DNA of 64,000 nucleotides from Candidatus Azophilus lithoversatilis (GTDB lineage Bacteria; Pseudomonadota; Gammaproteobacteria; Pseudomonadales; Azotimanducaceae): NCBI GenBank assembly GCA_028278675.1, contig JAQAJJ010000003.1, positions 125,042 to 189,041 of the forward strand, read 5' to 3'. Shown piece by piece: positions 54,168 to 63,851 of this stretch (position 1 is its first letter; each line of letters starts with the position of its first letter). The notes under the pieces were generated by a model. It saw only the letters and a program-made list of their open reading frames with translations, ran no database searches and was not told where the DNA came from. The position numbers and the translations under genes were made by a program.

Positions 54168-54700
54168 AGTGGCGGACGCAGGCCGTGGCGCCGGTCGAGC
54201 CAGGTCCAGCGCTCATGGTCCCGCCAGGCGCCGGCAATGAACAGGTAGTCCGGCGAGAGGCCCTCCCGTTTGAAGCCGCAACGCTTCACCAAGGCGATGG
54301 ATCGTTGGTTGCGTGGCTGGATGTTTGCCTCCAGGCGGTGCAGGCCCAGTTTTTCGACCGCCCACGTGATGACTTGTTCAAGCCCTTCCTGCATGTAGCC
54401 GCGCCTCGCATAAGGTTGGGCGGCATAATAGCCGAGGGAGGCGCTCAGAAAAGAGCCGCGCACGATGTTGTTGAGATTGAAGCAGCCCACGATCGCGTCA
54501 GTTTCCTTTTCAATGACCAGCAGGCCCACATGGTCGTCCTGCTCCAAGCGCTTGAGGTAGCGGCTGAACGCTTCGCGGGTGAGGGGCGGGTGGATCCAAG
54601 GCTCGTGCAGCGATGAGCTTCGACGCATGACGGCAATGAACTCATCGCGGTCCCGGCGGTTCACCGGACGCAGATAGACCCGCGCACGAGCTTCAGCCAT
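54164..54700 (-). CDS. GNAT N-acetyltransferase, RimJ/RimL-like
   Basis: A 178-residue acetyltransferase. YLRPVNRRDRDEFIAVMRRS opens the fold, ASLGYYAAQPYARRGYMQEG holds the acetyl-CoA-binding Arg/Gln-x-x-Gly-x-Gly/Ala region, and LEANIQPRNQRSIALVKRCG with FKREG is the conserved RimJ/RimL block. It acetylates a protein N-terminus or a small amine. ATG 54700 is preferred; a TTG at 54718 is possible. It overlaps both the small membrane protein and the S9 peptidase. Confidence 0.88.
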   Translation of the reverse strand: MAEARARVYLRPVNRRDRDEFIAVMRRSSSLHEPWIHPPLTREAFSRYLKRLEQDDHVGLLVIEKETDAIVGCFNLNNIVRGSFLSASLGYYAAQPYARRGYMQEGLEQVITWAVEKLGLHRLEANIQPRNQRSIALVKRCGFKREGLSPDYLFIAGAWRDHERWTWLDRRHGLRPPL

Positions 54701-54908
54701 CGCCGCGGCGCTGCTCAAGCAGTAATATCTCGCCCAGCGCCGGTGGGATCATGGCGATGCCGACGATCAGCAGGTAAAGCGGATGCAAGCCGTCGTCGAG
54801 CCGCCAAATCCCGGTGAAGGCGAAGCCTCGATCGTGCCAAAGCATCAACCCGGCAGTCGTTAGGCCAAAGCCCGCCATCAGCAGCAGGAACCATCCCAAG
54901 TGCTTCAT
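54693..54908 (-). CDS. Small membrane protein (71 residues)
   Basis: Starts MKHLGWFLLLMAGFGLTTAG, with a hydrophobic helix at 4-24 and a second at ~46-63 (LYLLIVGIAMIPPALGEILL), joined by a polar loop. No family recognised. It overlaps the GNAT start by eight bases, so it probably leads the operon small protein-GNAT-S9-ddl. Confidence 0.65.
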   Translation of the reverse strand: MKHLGWFLLLMAGFGLTTAGLMLWHDRGFAFTGIWRLDDGLHPLYLLIVGIAMIPPALGEILLLEQRRGDG

Positions 54909-54965
54909 CGCGCTTCCACCGAACAATTAGAGAATGCCTCTCGGCGAACACGTTGTTCTTTCCGC

Positions 54966-55004
54966 ATCAGCGGTGCGCCGCACTGGGGCGAGCTAGCGGC
55001 TTCC
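54966..55004 (+). repeat. Repeat A fragment
   Basis: Reads in the plus strand frame as SGAPHWGEL-like sequence (CGCACTGGGGCGAGCTAGCG), like copy 4 at 13421-13509. It lies between the small membrane protein and the C39 gene. Confidence 0.55.
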
Positions 55005-55015
55005 CGCCCCGCCAT

Positions 55016-55963
55016 CTATGGCGCAGGCATGATGTAGGCCGCTCCCCGGCGACACAGCCAAGCTCGGCTGAAGGCCTCGAGATCGTAGCGGCGCGGCACG
55101 CCAGCCGCATCGGTTGCCGCCGGGTCGTTAACCAGCACCGCGTCACCATCAACGCCGTAACAGGTTACCAAGTGGCCCGCGGTCTTGGGAAGCGGCGCAC
55201 CGGACAGTTCACCGGCGGCGAAGTCGATGCTGGCGACGATCGGCAGACCAGCGCGCAGCACTTGGATGGCTGGGTCCCAAGCGGGCAGCGCCTCGACGGC
55301 CCCAAGCCGGCCAAAACCGGCGGCGCAGCGGACCGCCATCGGCCAGCACCCATAGGACTGGGTGCGTTGGTCGAAGCAGCGCTCCACCACGTCCAGCCAG
55401 TCGATGCCCGCATCCGCCGCCTTCAGCATCATCGCTAACGCGGTGGGCGAACAGATTCGTTGCTGAATGTCCTGCGGCCCCTGCATTTGGCTGATGGCCG
55501 GGGGCTGCGGCCCGATGGCCCTTATCGCTTGGGGCGTCTGCGGGTGCATTTCGAGGGGACGCACCGAGACGGCCAGCAGATGGCGCGGCGGCGGCTCGGC
55601 CCGGCGCAGCGTGAAGCGCAGGTGGCTGGCGGGCAGGTCGGCTTCGGTGTGAAAGCAGTCTATGTGGGTGCTGACCGCCCCGCTCGCTGATCGGCTGTGA
55701 GCCCGTCCTCGGCTGGACGGAGGCGAAGAAGGCACGTCCTGCAGGGTCCAGTGGCCTTCCGCGGTGCGAAGCGTCACCTGATAGGCGCAGCTCTCTGGAC
55801 CGATGGACAGGCTTGGCACGATGATGTGAGCGGCCGGACAGGACGGCAAGGCAACCTCGCACCAAGCGCCGTCGGCCGCCGCCCGCCACGGCAAGGCGGC
55901 GGCGGTGGCCAGGGGGTACTTGTCGGCGCTGGCCCGGTCACCGTGGCGGTATGATGCAAGCAT
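55016..55963 (-). CDS. C39-like peptidase-family protein
   Basis: A 315-residue protein. The C-terminal half has a papain-like peptidase C39 fold: catalytic Cys in QQRICSPTALAMML near residue 173, His in AGHLVTCYGVDGD near 268 and the Asp/Asn in VLVNDPAATD. The N-terminal half is beta-rich and unrecognised. Members cleave double-glycine leaders or other peptides; there is no ABC transporter here. Its start codon and that of the glutaredoxin-like gene share the same CATG, head to head, so promoters must lie inside the neighbouring genes or the true start is further in. Confidence 0.8.
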   Translation of the reverse strand: MLASYRHGDRASADKYPLATAAALPWRAAADGAWCEVALPSCPAAHIIVPSLSIGPESCAYQVTLRTAEGHWTLQDVPSSPPSSRGRAHSRSASGAVSTHIDCFHTEADLPASHLRFTLRRAEPPPRHLLAVSVRPLEMHPQTPQAIRAIGPQPPAISQMQGPQDIQQRICSPTALAMMLKAADAGIDWLDVVERCFDQRTQSYGCWPMAVRCAAGFGRLGAVEALPAWDPAIQVLRAGLPIVASIDFAAGELSGAPLPKTAGHLVTCYGVDGDAVLVNDPAATDAAGVPRRYDLEAFSRAWLCRRGAAYIMPAP

Positions 55964-56195
55964 GGACTTGATTCTCTATTCGACCGGCGGCTGTGCGCCG
56001 TGCGAACAGGCGCTGGACATGCTGCTGAGTATGCCAGAACTCCGCGGCTTGACCTTGCGGGTGGTGGATGTGGCCACCGAGGATGAGTTGCTGCAGCGCT
56101 ACGGCGAACGCATTCCAGTGCTTTGCTTTGAAGGCCGGGAAGTCGATTGGCCCCTTGATCGGGATGCTGTCATTGGTTTCTTAGGTCGCCGCTGA
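55962..56195 (+). CDS. Glutaredoxin-like/thioredoxin-fold small protein
   Basis: 77 residues with a redox CAPC at 11-14 (LYSTGGCAPCEQAL) and the cis-proline region IPVLCFEGREVDWPLD. This is the DUF836 / glutaredoxin-like group found in gammaproteobacteria. A second cysteine is adjacent to the cis-Pro segment. The gene overlaps the tatD 3' end on the other strand by 26 bases. Confidence 0.82.
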   Translation: MDLILYSTGGCAPCEQALDMLLSMPELRGLTLRVVDVATEDELLQRYGERIPVLCFEGREVDWPLDRDAVIGFLGRR

Positions 56196-56994
56196 GGCCG
56201 AACAGACGCCTTGCGTTGGCCGCGGTTTGGCGGCCCAGCTCCGATGCGGGCATGCCCAGCAGTTCCGCGACGTAGCGGGCAATGAAGGGCAGCAGGCAGG
56301 GTTCGTTGCGGCGTGTGTCAGCGGTTGGGCTGGCGGCTCCATGGGGCAGCAGGAAGGGCGCGTCGGTTTCGATCAACAGGCGGTCAAGCGGAATTTGCGG
56401 GACCAGGCCGCGCAGGCGCTCGCCGCGCCGGCGGTCGCAGACCCAGCCAGTGACGCCGATGTGAAAGCCCGCTGCCAAGTAGCGCTTGAGATCCCCTTCA
56501 TCTCCGGTGAAACAGTGGATTACGACGCCGTTGAGTTGCCCGGCTTGGTTCATCAGGGCGTCGTGCACCGCCCCGCCGCTGTCCCGGTCGTGGACGAAGA
56601 GCGGCAGGCCGAGTTCGGCCGCTAGGCGAACTTGGGCGTCGAACACGGTGCGCTGATCTGCCGGCGGCGAGAAGTTGCGGTGGAAGTCGAGCCCGGCCTC
56701 GCCGATGGCGCAAACCGGTTCCTGTCCAGCCAGCGCCCGTAGACGCGCCACCCAATCTCCGCCAGTCGCCAGCGTCTTGGCGGCATCGTGGGGGTGAACG
56801 CCAACCGTGCAGGAGAGATCCGCATGTCCCCGGCACAGTTCGATGGCGGCAGCCGAGTCCGCCACGCTGGTGGCAGTCACCATGATGTGGCCGAGCCCGG
56901 CGCTCGTCGCACGGGCGAGCACGGCGTCAAGGTCGTTGCGGAACTGCCGGTTGAGCAAGTTGGCGCCGATATCCACCAACTCGACGCCGCTCAT
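56170..56994 (-). CDS. tatD: TatD-family metal-dependent DNase
   Basis: A 274-residue TIM-barrel hydrolase. It starts MSGVELVDIGANLLNRQF, the IGxNL variant typical of TatD proper and not the HTHLD form of YcfH. GVHPHDA, AIGEAGLDFHRNFS, PLFVHDRDSGG, HCFTGDEGDLK and IETDAPFLLPHG complete the metal site. It has 3'-5' nuclease activity in E. coli and acts in DNA repair. The ATG overlaps the slt stop (TGATG). Confidence 0.92.
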   Translation of the reverse strand: MSGVELVDIGANLLNRQFRNDLDAVLARATSAGLGHIMVTATSVADSAAAIELCRGHADLSCTVGVHPHDAAKTLATGGDWVARLRALAGQEPVCAIGEAGLDFHRNFSPPADQRTVFDAQVRLAAELGLPLFVHDRDSGGAVHDALMNQAGQLNGVVIHCFTGDEGDLKRYLAAGFHIGVTGWVCDRRRGERLRGLVPQIPLDRLLIETDAPFLLPHGAASPTADTRRNEPCLLPFIARYVAELLGMPASELGRQTAANARRLFGLSGDLRNQ

Positions 56995-58901
56995 CAAGGG
57001 GTCACCACGAGGTCGAGGTTGGGCAGCATCGGCGCCCCAGCGCCGAACCGGGCGGCGTAGATCTGGTTGAAAGCCAGTACGTTGTGAACGTAGTTGCGGG
57101 TTTCGCTGAAGGGGATGGCGTCGATCCAGACGTCCAACGAAAGACCCGCACTCTCCCTGATCCAGCGGTCAACCCGGCGCTCGCCGGCGTTGTAGGCCGC
57201 CGCCGCGAGCGGCAGCACGTCGTCGTAGCGCCGCAGCAGCCAGGCGATGTGGCTGGCGCCGAGGGGTATGTTGACGCTGGGATCGTACAACCCGCTGGCC
57301 GTCGGTGGGGGCAGACCGGCGCGTTTGGCGGCCAGCCGCGCGGTGCCGATGAGCATCTGCAGGACGCCCCGGGCGTTGGCCGATGAGCGGGCAGTGGCCT
57401 CAAAGGCGCTTTCTTGGCGGGCGAAGGCCAACAGCAGCGGCAGCGGGACGGTGGTGGCGTGGCTGGCCTTTCCAAATAGAGGCTGGTGCAGCACAGGAAA
57501 CCGCAGCCGTAGATCATCGCGCAGCTCGGCCCGGTTGGCGGTGTGGATGGCGAGGCTGGTGTGGCCGATGCGCTGCACCATGACGGCGGCGGCACGGCGC
57601 TCTTCAACGGTCAATCGGGGAATGACGCCGAGCAGTTCCCGGCGAGCGTTGACTTCGTCACCGACGGCGAACAGTTCGATGGCGCGCCCGAAGGCCGGAA
57701 TGGATAGCACCCGCTGCATCTCCGCTTTGGCGATGGCTCTCGAGGCGTCGTTCATCTGCGCCGCCAGCCCGGCCCGCTGGGCTGCCAGGAAGCCGTAGTA
57801 GGAGCGCTTTTCGGCTAATGAACGGTAGGCGAGCCGAGCCCGTTCCGAGTCACCGTGGGAAGCGTCGATGGCCCGCGCCAGCCAATACTGCCACTTGTCG
57901 CTAAACCGCTCCGCCTCCGACATCCGCTCGATCCAAGCATGCAGCAGCGGCCAGTTTTGCTGTTTGAGGTAGGCGAGGGCGAAGCGAGCCGCGGCTTCCG
58001 GCGAGTCGTCGTCGGTGGGCGTCCTGTCCAGCAAGCCGGCTTGTGCCAGTGCGGCGTCGATGGCCTCGTCGATGGACCGGCGCTCGGCTTCCGAAAACCC
58101 GTGGCTCGCTTGATACTTCGCCCAGGCGTCCCGGGCGCCTTCGGCGTCCCGCTCGGCCAGCCTTTTCAACCCATGGGCGATGACGCCTCGGGACCATTCA
58201 TTGTCGGTGCGGTAGCGGCTGGTCCGCTTGATGTTGGCGGGACTGAAGTGCACATCGTAGTGGGCCTGCGCCCAAACCTTCGCCTGGGAGGAGAAAAAGC
58301 GAACCAGGTAGCGGGCCAGGAGGTGTTGGTTGGCATTGATGGCAAGCGCCAGGCGCCGCCAGGCGATGGCATCGTTGAGCCGCTCACGCTGCCAGATCTG
58401 AAAGATCGGGTCACAGGCTTTGGGCTGCGACTTGCCCACCGTCCACAGCGCTTCCACGCCGTCCAGGGCGGCTTCCCGTTGGCCGGTGATTTGCAGTGCC
58501 CGCAGGTGCTGGCATTGCAGCTCGATGCTGTCGGTTGGCTCGTAGTGCTCAAGGAAGGTCCGCCACTGGCCGCGCCCCGCCAAGCTTTGCAGCCACTGCC
58601 GGTAGATGCGTTGAGCACCCGGCAGGTCCGGATGGTCGCGTCGAAAGCCGTTGACCTCCGCCGCGCTCAGGCGGCTGAGGCGCAGCCGATTGCGATGGTA
58701 GGTGATGTAGGGCGCAAGGACGTAGTCGGCCAGTTGCTTGCGGATTTTCAGCGCCGCTGACACGTGGCCTGCATGCACGAGGTCCACCGCTTTGCGGTAG
58801 GCTTGGCGCTGCTCATGGAGCGCGGCGTTTTCGGTCCCGCCGACCAAGGGGCTGTTGGTCAACAGCAGAAAAAGCAGGGCCAGCCCGACGCAATGCCTCA
58901 C
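56994..58901 (-). CDS. slt: Soluble lytic murein transglycosylase (Slt70-like)
   Basis: About 635 residues: a signal peptide (start GTG, VRHCVGLALLFLLLTN), a long alpha-superhelical U/L domain of repeats, and a C-terminal SLT lysozyme-like domain. The catalytic Glu is in LAFARQESAFEATARSS; ARGVLQMLIGTA and AAAYNAGERRVDRWI are SLT signatures. It cleaves peptidoglycan in the periplasm with 1,6-anhydro product. The frame is open upstream to 59000, and a TTG there is an alternative start, but GTG 58901 puts the signal peptide at the N-terminus. Confidence 0.92.
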   Translation of the reverse strand: MRHCVGLALLFLLLTNSPLVGGTENAALHEQRQAYRKAVDLVHAGHVSAALKIRKQLADYVLAPYITYHRNRLRLSRLSAAEVNGFRRDHPDLPGAQRIYRQWLQSLAGRGQWRTFLEHYEPTDSIELQCQHLRALQITGQREAALDGVEALWTVGKSQPKACDPIFQIWQRERLNDAIAWRRLALAINANQHLLARYLVRFFSSQAKVWAQAHYDVHFSPANIKRTSRYRTDNEWSRGVIAHGLKRLAERDAEGARDAWAKYQASHGFSEAERRSIDEAIDAALAQAGLLDRTPTDDDSPEAAARFALAYLKQQNWPLLHAWIERMSEAERFSDKWQYWLARAIDASHGDSERARLAYRSLAEKRSYYGFLAAQRAGLAAQMNDASRAIAKAEMQRVLSIPAFGRAIELFAVGDEVNARRELLGVIPRLTVEERRAAAVMVQRIGHTSLAIHTANRAELRDDLRLRFPVLHQPLFGKASHATTVPLPLLLAFARQESAFEATARSSANARGVLQMLIGTARLAAKRAGLPPPTASGLYDPSVNIPLGASHIAWLLRRYDDVLPLAAAAYNAGERRVDRWIRESAGLSLDVWIDAIPFSETRNYVHNVLAFNQIYAARFGAGAPMLPNLDLVVTP

Positions 58902-59080
58902 TGGAAACTTGTTCAACGCGATTGGCCGCGCTGCCGATGGCTGCCGATGACGTTCCGCTTCATGTACTTGGTGATCTGTCCAACCGCAACCAAACGACAA
59001 TGGAATAGACTAACTGGAAGGGCGGCGCGGTCTCAAGGTGCATTGGAGGTCATCGCCGCGGCCAGGGAATCGGGAGGCGC

Positions 59081-59617
59081 ATGGACGGCATTTGGATTGG
59101 GGTCATCATCGTCGGTAGTTTGACCGTCGCCTTCGGGCCCATCCTTTACTTGCTGCCGAGCAGGAAGGATCGTCGTCTTGCCGCGCTCAGGGCGCAGGCG
59201 AGGCGGCTGGGGCTGACCGTCGAGTTGAAGTCGGTGCGCAACCCCGGTGCCGCAGCGAAGGAGCGGGTCACGGCGGGGGGGCGGCCACGCGAACCCATGC
59301 ATGCCAGTGCGCGCTATGCCTTGACCTTGAATCGGATGCCGGGTGCGGCATCTCCTTGGCGACTGCTGCGCTCCGCCCGCGACTGGATAGCCGATGAGGG
59401 AACGGAACTGCCCGTCGAATGGCTTGCCGAACTTCGGCCCCTGATTGAAACCCTGCCGGATGACGTGGTGGCGGTCGATTTCGGCGGACGCTCCGTAGGC
59501 TGCTATTGGCTTGAGAGATCGCCGTCCGCCGCCGATGCGGTTGCGGAAATCAAGAGCGCCTTGGAGGCCATCGGCAAGCAGGTTGCAACCCTTTCAATGA
59601 ATGCGGAAGCGCGTTAG
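59081..59617 (+). CDS. Single-span membrane-anchored hypothetical protein
   Basis: 178 residues with one N-terminal helix (IWIGVIIVGSLTVAFGPILY) followed by PSRKDRRLAALRAQARRLGL, a basic stop-transfer/helix, then a soluble domain ending in a helix. Pseudomonads and other gammaproteobacteria have similar proteins, sometimes labelled YajC-like without evidence. Function unknown. It is convergent-independent of topA; the 216 bases after it carry the topA promoter and a TTTCGC/GCGAAA hairpin. Confidence 0.75.
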   Translation: MDGIWIGVIIVGSLTVAFGPILYLLPSRKDRRLAALRAQARRLGLTVELKSVRNPGAAAKERVTAGGRPREPMHASARYALTLNRMPGAASPWRLLRSARDWIADEGTELPVEWLAELRPLIETLPDDVVAVDFGGRSVGCYWLERSPSAADAVAEIKSALEAIGKQVATLSMNAEAR

Positions 59618-59748
59618 TCAACGCGTCGAGGTTGTGTTCAGGTTCAGAAACATATCGGAATCCATCCCACTCAACGGGCATGGGGTTTCGCGCCGGCGAA
59701 ACTCCAACGGATCGCAGGTCCCCCGCGACCGTCAGGTCGCGCAGGTTG

Positions 59749-59778
59749 TTGACAGCCGTTTGGACCTAGCCGTATAAC
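59749..59778 (+). promoter_or_regulatory. Sigma70-type promoter of topA
   Basis: TTGACA at 59749-59754, an 18-base spacer and TATAAC at 59773-59778, the best promoter match in the window, 56 bases before the topA start. A GCGACCgtcaGGTCGC palindrome lies just upstream (59725-59740), a possible operator or repeat. Confidence 0.7.
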
Positions 59779-59833
59779 GGCGCCCGTCCGCGTCGATTCC
59801 CTTGGCACGCGGCCTCACCAACCGGAAACAGCC

Positions 59834-62533
59834 TTGGCCCGATCACTCGTCATAGTCGAATCGCCTGCGAAGGCGCGCACCATCAACCGCTATCTGGGCA
59901 AGGATTACGTCGTCAAGTCCAGCGTCGGCCACATCCGGGACTTGCCTTCCGGCAAGGGCGCCAAGACCGGCGGCGCTCAGCCGCGCAAAGTCGCGGCCAA
60001 GACGGCCAAGCTGTCGGCCAGCGAGCGCGCCGCCCTCAGGGAGCGCCGGGCGCGGGAGCAACTCGTGCGGCGCATGGGGGTGGATCCGGACAATCAGTGG
60101 CAGGTGGCCTATGAAGTGCTGCCCGGCAAGGAGAAGGTGGTCGATGAGCTGTCCCGCTTGGCGGCGCGCGCTGATACGGTGTATCTCGCCACCGACTTGG
60201 ACCGGGAAGGGGAAGCCATCGCTTGGCACTTGCGTGAAACCATCGGCGGGCGCGCTGACCGCTATCGGCGCGTGGTCTTCAACGAGATCACCAAGAAGGC
60301 CATTCAGGAGGCCTTCCGCTCGCCCGGCGAACTCGACATGGACCGGGTCAACGCCCAGCAGGCGCGCCGCTTCCTCGACCGGGTGGTGGGCTTCGAACTC
60401 TCCCCGTTGCTCTGGGCCAAGGTGGCCCGGGGCCTGTCGGCGGGGCGGGTGCAGTCGGTTGCGGTGCGGCTGGTGGTGGAGCGGGAGCGGGAGATTCGGG
60501 CCTTTAAGCCCGAGGAGTATTGGGAACTGTTCGCGGATCTCAAGCGCCGCAACGATGCGGAGTCGCTGCGCTTCCAAGTGGTCAAGGAGGGCGGCGAGGC
60601 TTTCCGTCCTGCCAACCAGGTGGCCGCCGAGGACGCGCTTGGCCGGCTTCGGCAAAGAAGCTTCGGGGTCAGCGACCGCACCGACCGGCCCACCAAGACC
60701 CGTCCTCATTCGCCGCTCATCACCTCCACCCTGCAGCAGGCCGCCAGCGGCCGATTGGGCTTCAGCGTCAAGCGGACCATGACCTTGGCGCAGCGGCTCT
60801 ACGAGGCGGGCCACATCACCTACATGCGCACCGATTCGACCAATCTCAGCGGCGATGCGGTGGCCGCCTGCCGCGACCACATCAGGGCCGAGTTCGGCCA
60901 GCGCTACGTGCCCGACAAACCCCGCTCCTACGCCAGCAAAAAGGGCGCTCAGGAGGCCCATGAGGCCATTCGCCCAACCAACGTGGCGACATCCCCTGCG
61001 GGGCTGTCTGGCCTGCCGGACGACGCGGCGCGGCTCTACGACCTGATCCGCAGGCAGTTCATCGCCTGCCAGATGCCGGATGCGGAGTACCTCGCCACCA
61101 CGGTGCTGGCCAAGGGCGGCGAGTTCGAGTTGCGCATTCGGGGCCGCATCCAGTTGTTCGACGGACACACCCGGGCACTGCCTTCGATCACCCGGGGGGA
61201 CGACGCCAAACCCCTGCCGGATCTCTCCGTCGGCGAAGCCCTGGACTTGGCGGATGCCGAGGCGGTGCAGCACTTTACCAAGCCGCCGCCCCGCTACGGC
61301 GAGGCGAGCCTCGTCCGGGAGCTGGAAAAACGCGGCATCGGCCGCCCGTCCACCTACGCCGCCATCATTTCCACCATCCAGGAGCGGGGCTACGTCAGCA
61401 TCGCCAACCGCCGCTTCCATGCCGAAAAGATCGGCGAGCTGGTCACCGACCGGCTCGTGGAGCAGTTCAGCAACCTCATGGACTACGGCTTCACCGCTGC
61501 GTTGGAGCAGGAGCTCGACCAAATCGCTGAGGGCGAGGTCAACTGGCGTGGGGTGCTCGATGCGTTCTACGGCGATTTCAGCGCCAAGCTGACCGTTGCC
61601 CGCAGCGGTGACGGCATGCGCCCCAATGCCCCGACCGACACTGGCGTCGATTGCCCAAAATGCGATCGGCCCATGCAGCTGCGCACCGCTGGCACCGGCG
61701 TTTTTCTTGGCTGTTCGGGGTATGCGCTGCCGCCCAAGGAGCGCTGCCAGAACACGATGAACCTCACCCCCGGTGAGGAGGCGGTGGATGTGGACGTGGA
61801 CGATGAGGGCGAGTCGAAGCTGCTGCGCAGCCGCCGCAGGTGCCCACGCTGCGAAACGCCCATGACCTGCTACCTAGTGGACGAGACGCGCAAGCTGCAC
61901 GTCTGCGGCAACAACCCCGACTGCGCTGGATTCGAGGTGGAAGCGGGGCAGTTCCGCGTTAAAGGCTACGAGGGGCCGGTGCTGGAGTGCGACCGCTGCG
62001 GTGCGGAGATGCAGTTGAAGACCGGTCGCTTCGGCAAGTACTTCGGCTGCACCGCCTGCGCCAACACCCGCAAGCTGCTGCGCAACGGGCAGCCAGCGCC
62101 GCCAAAAGCCGACCCGGTGCCGATGCCGGAGTTGCGCTGCGCAACGGTGGACGACCACTATCTGCTGCGCGACGGCGCATCGGGCATCTTCCTGGCGGCC
62201 AGCCAGTTCCCCAAGAATCGGGAGACGCGGGCGCCAAAGGTCGCCGAACTGCTGCCCCACGCCAATGAGCTCGATCCCAAGTTCAAGTACCTGCTCTTGG
62301 CGCCGACCGAGGACCCTGACGGCACGCCAGCGGTCATTCGATACAGCCGCAAGACGGGGCAGCAGTACGTGCAATCCGAGATCGACGGCAAAGCCACTGG
62401 CTGGCAGGCGTTCTACCAGGACGGCAAGTGGGTGGCGCGTAAAGCGGCGGTGGGCAAGACCCGCGCCAAAGCGGCCAAGCGGAAGCCTGCCAAGCGAACA
62501 GGCCGCGGCGCTGCTAAAGCGCGGCGGGGTTGA
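59834..62533 (+). CDS. topA: DNA topoisomerase I
   Basis: An 899-residue type IA topoisomerase that relaxes negative supercoils. Toprim: [20 protein letters not shown] and [17 protein letters not shown]; nucleophile Tyr330 in [14 protein letters not shown]. The C-terminus has three Cys4 zinc-ribbon modules (CPKC..., CPRCETPM ... [15 protein letters not shown] ... CTAC) and a Lys/Arg-rich tail ([14 protein letters not shown]). The start is TTG, with GGAAA upstream. Length is near the 865 of E. coli. Confidence 0.96.
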   Translation: MARSLVIVESPAKARTINRYLGKDYVVKSSVGHIRDLPSGKGAKTGGAQPRKVAAKTAKLSASERAALRERRAREQLVRRMGVDPDNQWQVAYEVLPGKEKVVDELSRLAARADTVYLATDLDREGEAIAWHLRETIGGRADRYRRVVFNEITKKAIQEAFRSPGELDMDRVNAQQARRFLDRVVGFELSPLLWAKVARGLSAGRVQSVAVRLVVEREREIRAFKPEEYWELFADLKRRNDAESLRFQVVKEGGEAFRPANQVAAEDALGRLRQRSFGVSDRTDRPTKTRPHSPLITSTLQQAASGRLGFSVKRTMTLAQRLYEAGHITYMRTDSTNLSGDAVAACRDHIRAEFGQRYVPDKPRSYASKKGAQEAHEAIRPTNVATSPAGLSGLPDDAARLYDLIRRQFIACQMPDAEYLATTVLAKGGEFELRIRGRIQLFDGHTRALPSITRGDDAKPLPDLSVGEALDLADAEAVQHFTKPPPRYGEASLVRELEKRGIGRPSTYAAIISTIQERGYVSIANRRFHAEKIGELVTDRLVEQFSNLMDYGFTAALEQELDQIAEGEVNWRGVLDAFYGDFSAKLTVARSGDGMRPNAPTDTGVDCPKCDRPMQLRTAGTGVFLGCSGYALPPKERCQNTMNLTPGEEAVDVDVDDEGESKLLRSRRRCPRCETPMTCYLVDETRKLHVCGNNPDCAGFEVEAGQFRVKGYEGPVLECDRCGAEMQLKTGRFGKYFGCTACANTRKLLRNGQPAPPKADPVPMPELRCATVDDHYLLRDGASGIFLAASQFPKNRETRAPKVAELLPHANELDPKFKYLLLAPTEDPDGTPAVIRYSRKTGQQYVQSEIDGKATGWQAFYQDGKWVARKAAVGKTRAKAAKRKPAKRTGRGAAKARRG

Positions 62534-62577
62534 GCGCGACCGCTTCCCCACCATCGTCACCCATAGGCGGGTCCAAA

Positions 62578-63492
62578 ATGATCGACCATCAAGCTGGCAT
62601 TTTCCGTGAGAACACCGCGCACCACATATTTCTTGAGTTCAGCTTCCTTGAGTTCAGCGTTCGCGGAGCGCCGGCCTTGCTGCCAGGGCGACCGCTGGCG
62701 CTGGCACCGGTGGCCGATGGGGAGCAGGTCATCGGCTTCGGCCGCGGCTTGATGGCCGGGCTGCGGTCGCCCGGGTCTTCTCCGCCGCCGGCATTGGCGG
62801 ACTTCAGCGCCGTGGCAGGCCGTGGCAAGTCTGCGCCGGCTTCGCAGCGCGACCTCTTCATCTGGCTGCACGGGGAGGCTCGGGACGAGCTTTTCGCCCG
62901 CGCCCTGGACTGGCGCGATGCGTTGTCGGGCGTGGCCCGCCTGGAGGCGGAGGAGCACGGTTTCCGATTCCGCGACAGCCGCGACCTGACGGGGTTCGTC
63001 GACGGCTCCGCCAATCCGAAGGAGGACGCCCGGTTGTCAGCCGCCTTGGTCCAAGCCGGCCCTTATGCCGGCGGCAGTTTTGTCCTCGCCCAGCGCTGGA
63101 TACACGATCTGGCCGGATTCGGCGCCTTGGCGGTGGCCGACCAGGAACGGGTGATTGGCCGCACCAAGGCGGACAGCATCGAACTCACGGGCGACGCAAT
63201 GCCGCCGGACAGCCACGTCAGCCGCACGGACATCAAGCGCGGCGGCGAGGCGGTCAAGATCTACCGCCGCAGCAGCCCCGTGGGCCGCGTGGCGGACGCC
63301 GGCCTCTACTTCCTGGCGTTCAGCGCCGACCCGAACCGCTTCCGCTGGCTATTGGAGTCCATGTACGGCCTCGCTGAGGACGGCCTGAGCGATCAGTTGC
63401 TGGGCCATTCCCAACCCGTGACCGGCAGCTTCTTCTACACACCGCCGCCGTCGGTTCTACTAGACGCCTTCGGTGATGTTGCTGCGCCCTGA
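62578..63492 (+). CDS. DyP-type heme peroxidase (YfeX-like)
   Basis: A 304-residue dye-decolourising peroxidase. The distal GxxDG motif is GFVDGSANP (Asp142), the proximal heme ligand is His213 in PDSHVSRTDI, and IYRRSSPVG supplies the conserved Arg. GLYFLAFSADPNRFRWLLES is a further signature. No Tat signal, so cytoplasmic like YfeX. It starts 45 bases after topA and may share its transcript. Physiological substrate unknown. Confidence 0.93.
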   Translation: MIDHQAGIFRENTAHHIFLEFSFLEFSVRGAPALLPGRPLALAPVADGEQVIGFGRGLMAGLRSPGSSPPPALADFSAVAGRGKSAPASQRDLFIWLHGEARDELFARALDWRDALSGVARLEAEEHGFRFRDSRDLTGFVDGSANPKEDARLSAALVQAGPYAGGSFVLAQRWIHDLAGFGALAVADQERVIGRTKADSIELTGDAMPPDSHVSRTDIKRGGEAVKIYRRSSPVGRVADAGLYFLAFSADPNRFRWLLESMYGLAEDGLSDQLLGHSQPVTGSFFYTPPPSVLLDAFGDVAAP

Positions 63493-63531
63493 CGCGGTTT
63501 GGCAACCGGCATCGTTCGGCGGCGCTCGTGA

Positions 63532-63560
63532 TTGACACAGGACTTGGGCCTGCGTATGGT
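63532..63560 (+). promoter_or_regulatory. Sigma70-type promoter before leader/ncRNA
   Basis: TTGACA at 63532-63537, a 17-base spacer and TATGGT at 63555-63560. It precedes a ~215-base structured region ending at a strong terminator. Confidence 0.6.
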
Positions 63561-63566
63561 GCGCCG

Positions 63567-63784
63567 CCCTTGACATCAGCAACGGACATTGCCGCTGCCA
63601 TGAAACCGTTTTCCCAACATTGCCGGGTCTTCCGGTGCGCCACGAGCGCACAGGGGGACATGACCGTGCCTGCGGCGACGGGGGTGCATGGGTAGTGCGC
63701 GCAGCGTCGGAAGGTGAGCCTTTGGCAAGCCTTCCGTTGATACGAAAGACCCCGAAGCGCCTCTGGCCTTCGGGGTTTTTTTTT
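63567..63784 (+). ncRNA. Candidate structured RNA or attenuated leader
   Basis: Delimited by the promoter at 63532-63560 and the terminator at 63750-63784. Hairpins inside include GTGCGccacgagCGCAC and CGGAAGG...CCTTCCG with an inner GCCtttGGC. It also holds a 31-codon frame from ATG 63600. No match to 6S, SRP, RNase P, tmRNA or a riboswitch consensus that I can recognise. It could be a small RNA or a transcription attenuator for the MFS gene at 63852. Confidence 0.45.
63750..63784 (+). terminator. Strong Rho-independent terminator
   Basis: CCCCGAAG and CTTCGGGG form a perfect 8-bp stem (63750-63757, 63768-63775), followed by nine T. Lies 67 bases before the MFS start. Confidence 0.85.
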
Positions 63785-63851
63785 GGATTGTCCGTATTCG
63801 AAAGCTGCCAAGCAGCAAGCAGTTTGATTTGCAGAGTTTCCAAGTGTGAAC

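Noticed and set aside
52617-54248. 543-codon open frame on the plus strand
   Set aside because: Antisense to the S9 peptidase with its intact triad; composition is that of a shadow frame.
59843-61522. 559-codon open frame on the minus strand
   Set aside because: Antisense shadow of topA in GC-rich DNA.
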